8,986 nt of DNA from Litorivivens sp047622145 (GTDB lineage: Bacteria; Pseudomonadota; Gammaproteobacteria; Pseudomonadales; Spongiibacteraceae): contig JBLHMO010000125.1 of NCBI GenBank assembly GCA_047622145.1, forward strand, positions 1 to 8,986. Direction: 5' to 3'. Shown one piece after another: positions 1 to 5,870 of this stretch. The number at the start of each line of letters is the position of its first letter. Within the stretch, counting starts at the first letter, position 1. Under the pieces are notes generated by a model. The model had not been told where the DNA came from, did not search any database, and saw only the letters and a list, made by a program, of their open reading frames with translations. The position numbers were made by a program, and so were the translations under genes.

Positions 1-1
1 C

Positions 2-919
2 CGTATTAAAAGCCAAGCCGTATTACTGGCTACCGGAGGATTTGAGCGCAACGCAAAGCTGCGCGCTCGCTTCTTGCCAAAAGCCGGTCAAGATCCTGAA
101 ATGAGCGGTTCGCAGGAAAGTAACCTGGGTGATGCAATCAGTATTGCCGAAACAGTAGACGCCAAATTACTAAATACCGACTCCGCGTGGTGGGCACCGG
201 TATTTAAAGTGCCCGGAGAATACCGCGCCCGTTTATGCGCCTTTGAGCGCGCCTTCCCCGGTTGCATCATGGTCAACCAGCGCGGCGAACGCTATATGAA
301 TGAAGCGTCCTCCTATCATATCGCCGCCCAAAAGATGATTAACGAAGACGAAACCAATGGTGGTGCCGCGCCCTCGTGGATTATTTTTGATGCGCGTTTT
401 CGCAAACACTATCCAATGGGGCCCCTGCTGCCTATTCCGTTTTTCCTACACCCCGCGGCCATTCGGAACACCGTGACCCTCGCTGACACCATCGAGCAAC
501 TAGCGAAGAATATCGGGGTACCCGCAGATGCTCTGCAAGCCACGCTGGAACGCTTCAATCGCAATGCCGAGAAGGGCGAAGACCCCGACTTTCAGCGCGG
601 TGCCACAGAATATGATCGTTACTACGGCGACCCCAAGGTCAGCCCCAATCCAACGCTGCTGCCGATAGGCTCACCGCCCTACTACGCCATGCAGCTTCAC
701 GTTGGCGACATCGGCACCAACGGCGGACTAGCAACCAACGAACACGCGCAGGTACTGAACTCGGCCGATGAACCGATTGCCGGTCTGTATGCTGCGGGAA
801 ACTGCAGTGCGTCGGTTATGGGCCATTGCTACCCTGCCGCTGGGGGCACTTTGGGACCGGCCTTAAGTTTTGGATTTCTCGCCGCACACCACGCCCTAGG
901 AAAATCACCAAACGCTTAA
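2..919 (+). CDS. FAD-dependent 3-ketosteroid-1-dehydrogenase-like flavoprotein, C-terminal part (5' truncated)
   Basis: The reading frame is open from base 2 to the TAA at 917-919, so about 305 C-terminal residues are visible; family members are usually about 500-570 residues. The first visible stretch (AVLLATGGFERN) is the conserved turn in the first part of the FAD domain of the FAD_binding_2 family. The middle (about nt 440-640) contains the substrate-domain signature TLERFNRNAEKGEDPDF and then YDRYYGDP. The end has GTNGGLATNEHAQVL, GLYAAGN and CYPAAGGTLGPALSFGF, the second FAD-binding block. In characterised KstD enzymes a Tyr and a Gly four residues later near this position take part in ketosteroid 1,2-dehydrogenation; here they would be Tyr at 830-832 and Gly at 842-844. 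The inferred role is FAD-dependent delta-1 dehydrogenation of a steroid-like ketone. A related non-steroid flavoprotein cannot be excluded because the N-terminus is missing. No terminator is visible before the convergent relic that ends 2 bp away. Confidence 0.85.
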   Translation, partial: RIKSQAVLLATGGFERNAKLRARFLPKAGQDPEMSGSQESNLGDAISIAETVDAKLLNTDSAWWAPVFKVPGEYRARLCAFERAFPGCIMVNQRGERYMNEASSYHIAAQKMINEDETNGGAAPSWIIFDARFRKHYPMGPLLPIPFFLHPAAIRNTVTLADTIEQLAKNIGVPADALQATLERFNRNAEKGEDPDFQRGATEYDRYYGDPKVSPNPTLLPIGSPPYYAMQLHVGDIGTNGGLATNEHAQVLNSADEPIAGLYAAGNCSASVMGHCYPAAGGTLGPALSFGFLAAHHALGKSPNA

Positions 920-921
920 TT

Positions 922-2090
922 CTATTTAGAGCCCACCTGCAGACGCTTTTCTTTACGCATAATCAGCATAAGCGGCAGCATGACGAGAAACGCCCACTGC
1001 ACGAAAATAAAAGCATCAACATAAGCCACCATCATACTTTGCCGCACCAGTTCACCGCCCAATACCTCTGCTACCTGCGGTGAATCCAGCGACAAGCCAC
1101 CGCGCATCAGCCAATGCGAAACCTAGTTGGAGTGCGAAGTAATACCCACTCCCAACTGATTCCACGCTATCTGGTTATGCCTACTGACCAGCGACGCGAC
1201 GACTGATATACCAATGGCCAACCCGAGGGTGCGCATTAAACTGCAGAGTCCTCATGCCTCGGATACGCATTTTTGCGGCAGGGTTGAGAACGCCATTGTA
1301 GAGAGGCGCACTAGCATTAAACCCAAACCAAACCCCTGAATGATAGCCGGTAGAACAATCCAGCCAGGGCTGAGATTAATTGAGTAATTAGTGGTGATGC
1401 GCGCGCCAACGCTGAAAACCAGAATGCCGGCAACAATGAGCATACGAGCGTCAATTTTACTCACCAATCGGCCCGCTATCAGCATTGATACCATGCTGGC
1501 CAAACCCCGTGGCGTCATCAACCAGCCGGTTACCGTAGGTGGGTAATGCATTAGGTGCTGCACCATCATGGTGCCATATAAGGCCAGACCGAAGATCGCC
1601 GACAACGCGCATGAGGCCGTAAAGTTTCTGTCGGCCAGAATGCGGATGTCGAACAGAGTGTCCTCTTGCTTGCCGAGGCTATGCCACACGAAACCAATAA
1701 AGGCTAAGCTGCTCATAAGCGCCCAATACTTAATTTCGGCAGACGTAAACCAACCCAGACTGTTGCCTCGATCCAGCAGTATCTGTATGCCACCGATTGC
1801 GCAGAACAGTAGGTCGAAGGCAGACCAATCCATTTTGCGTGCAACCCAGCCTTCCTTTTCGAGACGATCAATAAGATTGGCCATTGTTGGCGGCTCAACG
1901 CCGTAGCGTTCGGCCAATTCCCGCTGGGTAAGACCACCCTCACCCGCTTCAGTCAGATGAAACAAGATTCACCAGCGCGCCTGATTCAGGCCCATGGGCT
2001 GTAATCGACTATCGAGCTGCGTCCGCCACAGTCTCGCAATTTCGGCTATCAAGCGTCCGGCGGTGTCGTGAAATCGCTTTTTTCCGTCAT
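922..2090 (-). pseudogene. Chimeric relic: SlyA/MarR-type repressor fused to C-terminal half of an EmrB/QacA-type MFS efflux pump
   Basis: Read on the - strand from ATG 2090-2088, preceded by a good ribosome site (AAGGTGG, 2105-2099, 8-nt spacer). The N-terminus reads MTEKSDFTTPPD, then loses one base near 2056 (GAC-CGC appears as GACGC). It resumes in the frame of 1965 as RLIAEIARLWRTQLD, LQPMGLNQARW, a TGA (1971-1969), then ILFHLTEAGEGGLTQ and a MarR winged-helix recognition region ending GWVARK. At about 1834-1840 it passes in frame into MDWSAFDLLFCAIGGIQ and ILLDRG, the start of TM7 or so of a 14-TM DHA2 pump. About eight hydrophobic segments follow. The same frame continues past TGA 1254-1252 (VSEA*GLCSLMRTLG) and TAG 1125-1123 to a typical EmrB C-terminus (MVAYVDAFIFVQWAF), ending at 922. 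The repressor's wing and dimerisation helices and the pump's first six helices are gone. Parent genes were presumably a marR-(emrA)-emrB operon. With one frameshift and three stops it is clearly non-functional. Confidence 0.88.
1834..1840 (-). other. Deletion junction between MarR-type and MFS-type sequence
   Basis: On the - strand, MarR homology runs to GWVARK (codons down to about 1834) and EmrB-type homology begins at MDWSAF (from 1833). There is no linker. The simplest reading is one deletion that removed the 3' part of the repressor gene, perhaps an emrA-type adaptor gene, and the 5' half of the pump gene. The exact breakpoint is uncertain by a few codons. Confidence 0.65.
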
Positions 2091-2124
2091 GTTAGAAACC
2101 ACCTTATCCCCAACCTGCAACTAC

Positions 2125-2169
2125 TTAGCGAACTATCGTTTAGTCAGCTAACTGTTAGGTAGCTAATTA
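2125..2169. promoter_or_regulatory. Three tandem SlyA/MarR-type operators, 15-bp period
   Basis: Three 15-bp units lie head to tail: TTAGCGAACTATCGT (2125-2139), TTAGTCAGCTAACTG (2140-2154) and TTAGGTAGCTAATTA (2155-2169). Units two and three begin with the 12-bp dyads TTAGTCAGCTAA and TTAGGTAGCTAA; unit one is a degenerate copy. The known SlyA consensus is TTAGCAAGCTAA, so both good copies match all eight outer bases. They lie just downstream of a - strand TATAAT box and upstream of the relic SlyA/MarR start codon, where an autoregulated repressor would bind. The repressor itself is now broken, so these are probably relic operators unless another family member uses them. Confidence 0.7.
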
Positions 2170-2171
2170 TA
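2166..2171 (-). promoter_or_regulatory. -10 box (TATAAT) of the relic marR-MFS transcription unit
   Basis: A perfect TATAAT is read on the - strand (2171 to 2166), about 76 bp upstream of the relic repressor's ATG. The hexamer 17 bp further upstream (AGCAGA, 2194-2189) is a poor -35 box, so the promoter is weak, degraded or needs an activator. The operator repeats begin directly at its downstream edge, a layout suited to repression at the start site. The region is A+T-rich, so chance occurrence is possible. Confidence 0.45.
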
Positions 2172-2556
2172 TTACAGGACGGCGAACTTCTGCTGCTGTT
2201 GATATTTAGTGTTACCAGCATCCCTTCTGCTGTGGCTTGGCAAGCTCAGGGTACCGCCGAAGACATTCAGTTCCATTGCGAAAATGACAGCCCAGCTGAC
2301 GCGGCTGCGCTTGCTGACGCTGATTCCGAAACAGCAAGCGGCGCAACATTCACGTCGAAGGTTTTGCCGCTACCTGCGAACCAACTTATTTCTCGCAGCG
2401 ATGGCAAATGCGCCGTTCAATCTTTACTTCCACAAGTTCGAGCGCCCCCCGTAATCTGATCACGCCACCTCCGGCTCCGAGCCCCCCAAACATCAGATTT
2501 GATCTAATCCCTAGCACAGCAATGCTGGCAGGTGGATTTATCGCGAGGAATGAACC
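2172..2556. other. Intergenic stretch with no convincing gene
   Basis: About 385 bp between the relic efflux promoter and the relic CBS gene. Two overlapping + strand open frames (about 2199-2459 and 2209-2454) and one - strand frame (about 2386-2595) exist. None has a recognisable domain, a good ribosome site or family-like composition. The frame from 2199 has a hydrophobic start (LLLLLIFSVTSIPSAVA) that could be the ghost of a secreted protein, but nothing downstream supports it. An 8-bp inverted repeat (2453-2460 with 2492-2499) encloses a small dyad (GGCTC-C-GAGCC, 2473-2483). I see no RNA gene here. Confidence 0.5.
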
Positions 2557-3172
2557 ATGAACAGCAGCCCATTTAATCAGAGAAACAAACATCACCCCCC
2601 TGGAAACGACCTCAATTGATGGCTACACCCCGACTGTCGACAACGCCGCTAACGAGGAACTCTTGCTTCAATCACCAGCCCACCTTATTGTCACTCGATT
2701 CAACAACAAAGCTCCACTATGCATCGACCCGCACTGTGACCTCGATACGGCGACTGACATAATGGAAAAGGTTCATGTTCGCTAGGCATTAGTGAGCGCA
2801 GACAAGCACCAACTACTAGGCATCATTGACTCCAGCACACTGGAAAGCCGTAGAGTCCTGAGCAAAGCTTACGAGAAGGGCATTTCAAGGCAAGAACTGA
2901 CTGTACACGACATGATGACGTCAGCGACAAAGCTCGTCGCACTCCGCGATTCAGACACCAGGAAATGCACTATCGCGGACGTACCAACAACACTTCAACG
3001 CCACGGCAGTCAGCACATTTTAATACTCGACACCATAACTCGAAGCATTCTCGGAATAATTAGTGCCAGCGACATTGCGTGGGCTCTGCATGTTCCTGTC
3101 GATATCAGCTATCGCGCGTCTAGCTTCCAAGAAGTTTTTAACAGCCTCTACCGCCACAAAGATCTCAGTTAA
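2557..3172 (+). pseudogene. CBS-domain-pair protein, disrupted
   Basis: ATG at 2557 has a well-placed ribosome site (AGGA, 2546-2549, 7-nt spacer) and reads MNSSPFNQRNKHHP before meeting a run of six C (2595-2600). The family-like reading continues one base out of phase as PLETTSIDGYTPTVDNAANE and runs to CDLDTATDIMEKVHVR, then stops at TAG 2783-2785. It continues in frame as ALVSADKHQLLGIIDSSTL (end of CBS motif 1). The second CBS motif (SQHILILD, then ILGIISASDIA) precedes the TAA at 3170-3172. Small two-CBS proteins normally bind adenine nucleotides and are about 180-200 residues long; the repaired frame would give about 205. One extra C plus one stop codon make a full-length product impossible. 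A GTG at 2792 with TAGG five bases before it could start a 126-residue fragment holding the end of CBS1 and all of CBS2. I consider that fragment unlikely to be functional. Confidence 0.75.
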
Positions 3173-3199
3173 ACGCAGGGCCCGGCAGTAAAGGCTCAA

Positions 3200-3219
3200 G
3201 GGGAGGCAACGTCCTCCCC
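3200..3219 (+). terminator. G+C-rich hairpin, possible weak terminator
   Basis: GGGGAGG (3200-3206) pairs perfectly with CCTCCCC (3213-3219) around a 6-nt loop. It lies 27 bp after the CBS relic's stop and 7 bp before the Fur box. The following bases (CCTCTTAATT) are only modestly T-rich, so it is a poor classical intrinsic terminator. Its position between two transcription units on the same strand makes insulation of the iron-regulated promoter the likely role. Confidence 0.5.
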
Positions 3220-3226
3220 CCTCTTA

Positions 3227-3245
3227 ATTGCGAATAGTTCTCATT
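3227..3245 (+). promoter_or_regulatory. Fur box
   Basis: The 19-mer ATTGCGAATAGTTCTCATT matches the palindromic Fur pattern AATGAGAATAATTCTCATT at 16 of 19 positions. In the 7-1-7 view (TGAGAAT-N-ATTCTCA) it reads TGCGAAT-A-GTTCTCA, with one mismatch in each half. It covers the -35 box and most of the spacer of the promoter at 3228-3256. Fe-Fur binding there would block RNA polymerase. The operon behind it encodes imelysin-family proteins, many of which are known to be iron-regulated. Confidence 0.75.
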
Positions 3246-3256
3246 AACCTTACAAT
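3228..3256 (+). promoter_or_regulatory. Sigma-70-type promoter of the imelysin operon
   Basis: The -35 box is TTGCGA (3228-3233) and the -10 box is TACAAT (3251-3256, one mismatch to TATAAT), separated by exactly 17 bp. Transcription would start near 3263. This rules out the longer starts in the imelysin frame (TTG 3228, ATG 3255), because they lie within the promoter, and supports ATG 3294 with a leader of about 30 nt. Confidence 0.65.
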
Positions 3257-3293
3257 GTCGCCCCGCGCCAACTTGCCTGGAGTATCTATATAC

Positions 3294-4526
3294 ATGCCCC
3301 TGCCACCAGTGGTTTTCGCCCTACTGCTCGCCGTAGCAACAACTGTTGCCAACGCCGCAGAGCAATCCGTCAACGATACGTATAGTCAGATTGCCCGGGC
3401 CGTCTATGAAGATTCATTGTCTGCGGCCCGACAACTCCAGAGTCGCGTGACACAATTGCTTGAAAGGCCGTCGACACAGTCTTTGGATAACGCACGTAAC
3501 GCCTGGCGCGCCGCGCGTGTCCCCTACCAGCAAAGCGAGACCTTTCGCTTTTCCAACCCCGAAATCGACGAATGGGAAGGCAAACTCAACAGCTGGCCAC
3601 TCGACGAGGGCCTGATTGACTATGTGGCCGATGATTATTTTCACGAAATGGGAAATCTTGGCGGCCAGCTTAATATCATTGCCAACCCACTAATAAAAAT
3701 TGGTGGGCAAGAAATCGACGCCCGCACTATTACGCCAGAGCTAATTGAATCCCTACACGAATTTGCCGGCTCCAGCGCCAATGTCGCATCGGGCTACCAC
3801 GCCATAGAATTTTTGTTGTGGGGGCAAGATCTGAATGGCATCGGCCCCGGCTCGGGTGAGCGCCCCCATACCGATTACGTTGTCGGCAAAGCTTGCAGCA
3901 ACGGCCACTGCGAGCGCCGGCGCGATTACCTGAGCGCAGTGACCGAACTACTGGTTAAAGATCTCGAAGACATGACGGCGCGCTGGCAAAGCAGCGGCGA
4001 TCTGCACAAAAAATACCAAGCCCTGCCCGCGTCACAAGTGCTAGCAAACATTGTCTTTAGTATCGGCTCGCTGTCGCTCGGTGAGCTGGCTGGCGAGCGT
4101 ATGAAGGTTGCGCTGGAAGCCAATTCAACAGAAGACGAGCACGACTGCTTTAGCGACAACACCCACTACTCTCACTACTACAATGCGCTGGGCATGCAAA
4201 ACCTCTTTCTGGGTCAGTACCAACGCATTAATGGCGATCGCGTTGGCGGCACTTCACTGGCCAGCATCGCACAGAGCAAAGCGCCGCGGGAGACTAAACG
4301 CTTGCGCAGCGCAATGAACGACAGCGTCGCGAAAACTAAGGCGCTGGTTCAGGCGGCCGAGTTTGCCCAGCCGCCCATGAAATTTGATCAGATGATTGGC
4401 GAAGGCAATAGCGCGGGCAGAGCTCTGGTTGGCGATGCTATTCACGCGCTGGTGGAACAAACCGCAGCCTTAGAGGCGCTGGCCAAGGCCATAGAGGTGG
4501 ACAGCTCGGGTGCGCTCAACTTTTAA
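3294..4526 (+). CDS. Secreted imelysin (M75 family, IrpA-like), first gene of the Fur operon
   Basis: ATG 3294 is chosen because TGGAG (3278-3282) lies 11 nt upstream and a clean signal peptide follows (hydrophobic core from about residue 6, likely cleavage ANA|AEQ after residue 21). The longer in-frame starts fall inside the promoter. The 410-residue product is of usual imelysin length. Landmarks: NAWRAARVPYQQSETFRF (about 69-86), WPLDEGLIDYV (101-111), the family GxHxxE motif as GYHAIEFLLWGQD (167-179, His169 and Glu172), a Cys pair KACSNGHC (199-206), and DCFSDNTHYSHYYNALG (284-300), typical of IrpA/ICMP-like members. GxHxxE is the putative metal site of the M75 family. Members include IrpA, insulin-cleaving membrane protease and the C-terminal domain of the iron protein EfeO, and peptidase activity is not general. 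I infer a periplasmic iron-handling role. The reading frame overlaps the next gene by 17 bp. Confidence 0.9.
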   Translation: MPLPPVVFALLLAVATTVANAAEQSVNDTYSQIARAVYEDSLSAARQLQSRVTQLLERPSTQSLDNARNAWRAARVPYQQSETFRFSNPEIDEWEGKLNSWPLDEGLIDYVADDYFHEMGNLGGQLNIIANPLIKIGGQEIDARTITPELIESLHEFAGSSANVASGYHAIEFLLWGQDLNGIGPGSGERPHTDYVVGKACSNGHCERRRDYLSAVTELLVKDLEDMTARWQSSGDLHKKYQALPASQVLANIVFSIGSLSLGELAGERMKVALEANSTEDEHDCFSDNTHYSHYYNALGMQNLFLGQYQRINGDRVGGTSLASIAQSKAPRETKRLRSAMNDSVAKTKALVQAAEFAQPPMKFDQMIGEGNSAGRALVGDAIHALVEQTAALEALAKAIEVDSSGALNF

Positions 4527-5814
4527 GGCCGTGAACTTCATAGCACTCGTGGGGCTCTGCGCACTCGGCGCCTGCCAAGCCAATGAGCCTCCGCTGGTTT
4601 CAGCCACTACTCTAAGCAACGGCGGGCCCGTGCGGCTTTCGCCGCAACTAACGCCGGAGCAACGTCTTGCGCACAGTCGCGGCGCGTCTTTTTTTCATAA
4701 GCCGTGGGTAACAGCGCCGAGCACCACCAGCGACCGTGACGGACTTGGGCCACTGTTTAACGCCCACAGCTGTGTCAGCTGCCACAAAGGCTTTGGCCGC
4801 GGTGACTTGCCTGCACTGTCCACGCGCGAAAGCAGTGGATTACTTTTTCGTTTGTACAATTCCGACACATTTGGCGCGCAGTTACAAACTAGAGCCACTG
4901 TCGGTCTGGCCGCTGAAGCGCAAGTCGACATATTGCGAAACAAGGTAGCACTGCAGCGCGAGTTTGCAGACGGCACCCTCGTTCAACTCATCGCGCCGGC
5001 ATACACATTGACGACCACGGTGAAAAATCTCAGTCTGTCACCGCGGCTGGCACCTCCTTTGTTTGGCGTGGGCCTACTGAATGCCATTCCGGATGAGACC
5101 CTGCGTGACTTCGCTGATCCTGACGACAACAACGGCGACGGTATTAGCGGACAATATTCGGACGTCGGTGGCCGACCCGGTCGCTTCGGCTGGAAAGCCG
5201 AACAAAACAGTCTGCGTTCACAGGTAGCCAAAGCCTTTCACGAAGACATCGGCATTAGCTCCTCTGTATTTCCTGTCGACAATAGTCTGCCCTGTGGCAG
5301 TGAGCCCTGTACAATCCTAGCTTTGCGCTCGGCCAAAACAGGCACAACTGATATTAGTGACGAAGGGTTGGCCGCCGTAGTCGATTATTTATCGGTACTA
5401 ACGCTGCCCTTACGACCGCAAGATAACGACCGCCGCGAAAATATCAAGCAGGGTTGGCGCTTGTTCAAACAGGCCGCTTGCATCAGCTGCCACCGCGTCG
5501 GCGTCAAAACGGCCAAAAGCAGCAACCCGCTACTGTCAGAGCAAGTCATTCACCCCTTCAGCGACTTATTGTTGCACGACATGGGTGAGGCGCTCGCAGA
5601 CCGCAGTAGCCATAAACGAGCAAAGGAATGGCGCACCGCACCGCTGTGGGGACTAGGCACCGCAGCTGGGCCTTATTTACACGACGGCCGCGCCACCACC
5701 CTGCTCGAAGCCATACTCTGGCATGATGGCGAGGCCGCCGCCTCAATAAATCGGGTACTCAGATTCAACAGCAAGGAACGCGCCGCCCTGTTAGAATTTC
5801 TCGCAGCGCTTTAG
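4510..5814 (+). CDS. DUF1111 di-heme oxidoreductase-like lipoprotein (DHOR family)
   Basis: GTG 4510 is preferred: GAGGTGG (4494-4500) precedes it by 9 nt, and it supplies a charged n-region (MRSTFK) before the hydrophobic segment and lipobox LGAC (Cys22). GTG 4531 is an alternative but lacks a usable ribosome site. The 434-residue product has two c-type heme motifs, CVSCH (88-92) in the context DGLGPLFNAHSCVSCHKGFG and CISCH (324-328). DUF1111 signatures follow: HDMGEALADR (356-365), EWRTAPLWGLG (373-383), and PYLHDGRATTLLEAILWHDG (388-407). A Ca-site-like acidic stretch, DPDDNNGDGISG, lies at 203-214. It is related to MauG/cytochrome c peroxidase-like di-heme proteins, and members are often labelled thiol oxidoreductase without firm proof. 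It is probably lipid-anchored facing the periplasm and acts in electron transfer to or from the operon's metal-binding partners. It sits between two imelysin genes. Confidence 0.9.
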   Translation: MRSTFKAVNFIALVGLCALGACQANEPPLVSATTLSNGGPVRLSPQLTPEQRLAHSRGASFFHKPWVTAPSTTSDRDGLGPLFNAHSCVSCHKGFGRGDLPALSTRESSGLLFRLYNSDTFGAQLQTRATVGLAAEAQVDILRNKVALQREFADGTLVQLIAPAYTLTTTVKNLSLSPRLAPPLFGVGLLNAIPDETLRDFADPDDNNGDGISGQYSDVGGRPGRFGWKAEQNSLRSQVAKAFHEDIGISSSVFPVDNSLPCGSEPCTILALRSAKTGTTDISDEGLAAVVDYLSVLTLPLRPQDNDRRENIKQGWRLFKQAACISCHRVGVKTAKSSNPLLSEQVIHPFSDLLLHDMGEALADRSSHKRAKEWRTAPLWGLGTAAGPYLHDGRATTLLEAILWHDGEAAASINRVLRFNSKERAALLEFLAAL

Positions 5815-5870
5815 ACGGCGTGGTCGCGCAATGAGCGCAGCGGGGCAGTGAGAACCGCAACGAGGGTTAT

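Noticed and set aside
922..1107. Stand-alone 61-codon membrane peptide on the - strand
   Set aside because: It is the C-terminus of the EmrB-type relic, in the same frame as the upstream homology and separated from it only by stop codons.
1123..1971. Stop codon recoding (readthrough or selenocysteine) explaining in-frame TGA and TAG
   Set aside because: Different stop codons at unrelated positions, a frameshift and a large deletion in the same locus; no SECIS-like element sought or evident. Decay is simpler.
2199..2459. Open frame of 86 codons with a hydrophobic start
   Set aside because: No recognisable family, no ribosome site for its TTG, and a second overlapping frame of equal length; low-complexity Ala/Asp/Ser composition.
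2792..3172. Intact 126-residue gene starting at GTG 2792
   Set aside because: CBS homology continues upstream of the TAG in the same frame, so the GTG start would remove most of CBS motif 1; kept as part of the pseudogene.
3228..3293. Longer imelysin start at TTG 3228 or ATG 3255
   Set aside because: Both lie inside the -35/-10 promoter elements and the Fur box, lack a ribosome site, and would bury the signal peptide 13-22 residues from the N-terminus.
5815..5870. Short leader peptide (ATG 5831) in the DUF1111-imelysin gap
   Set aside because: Only six codons, no ribosome site and no attenuator-like hairpin.
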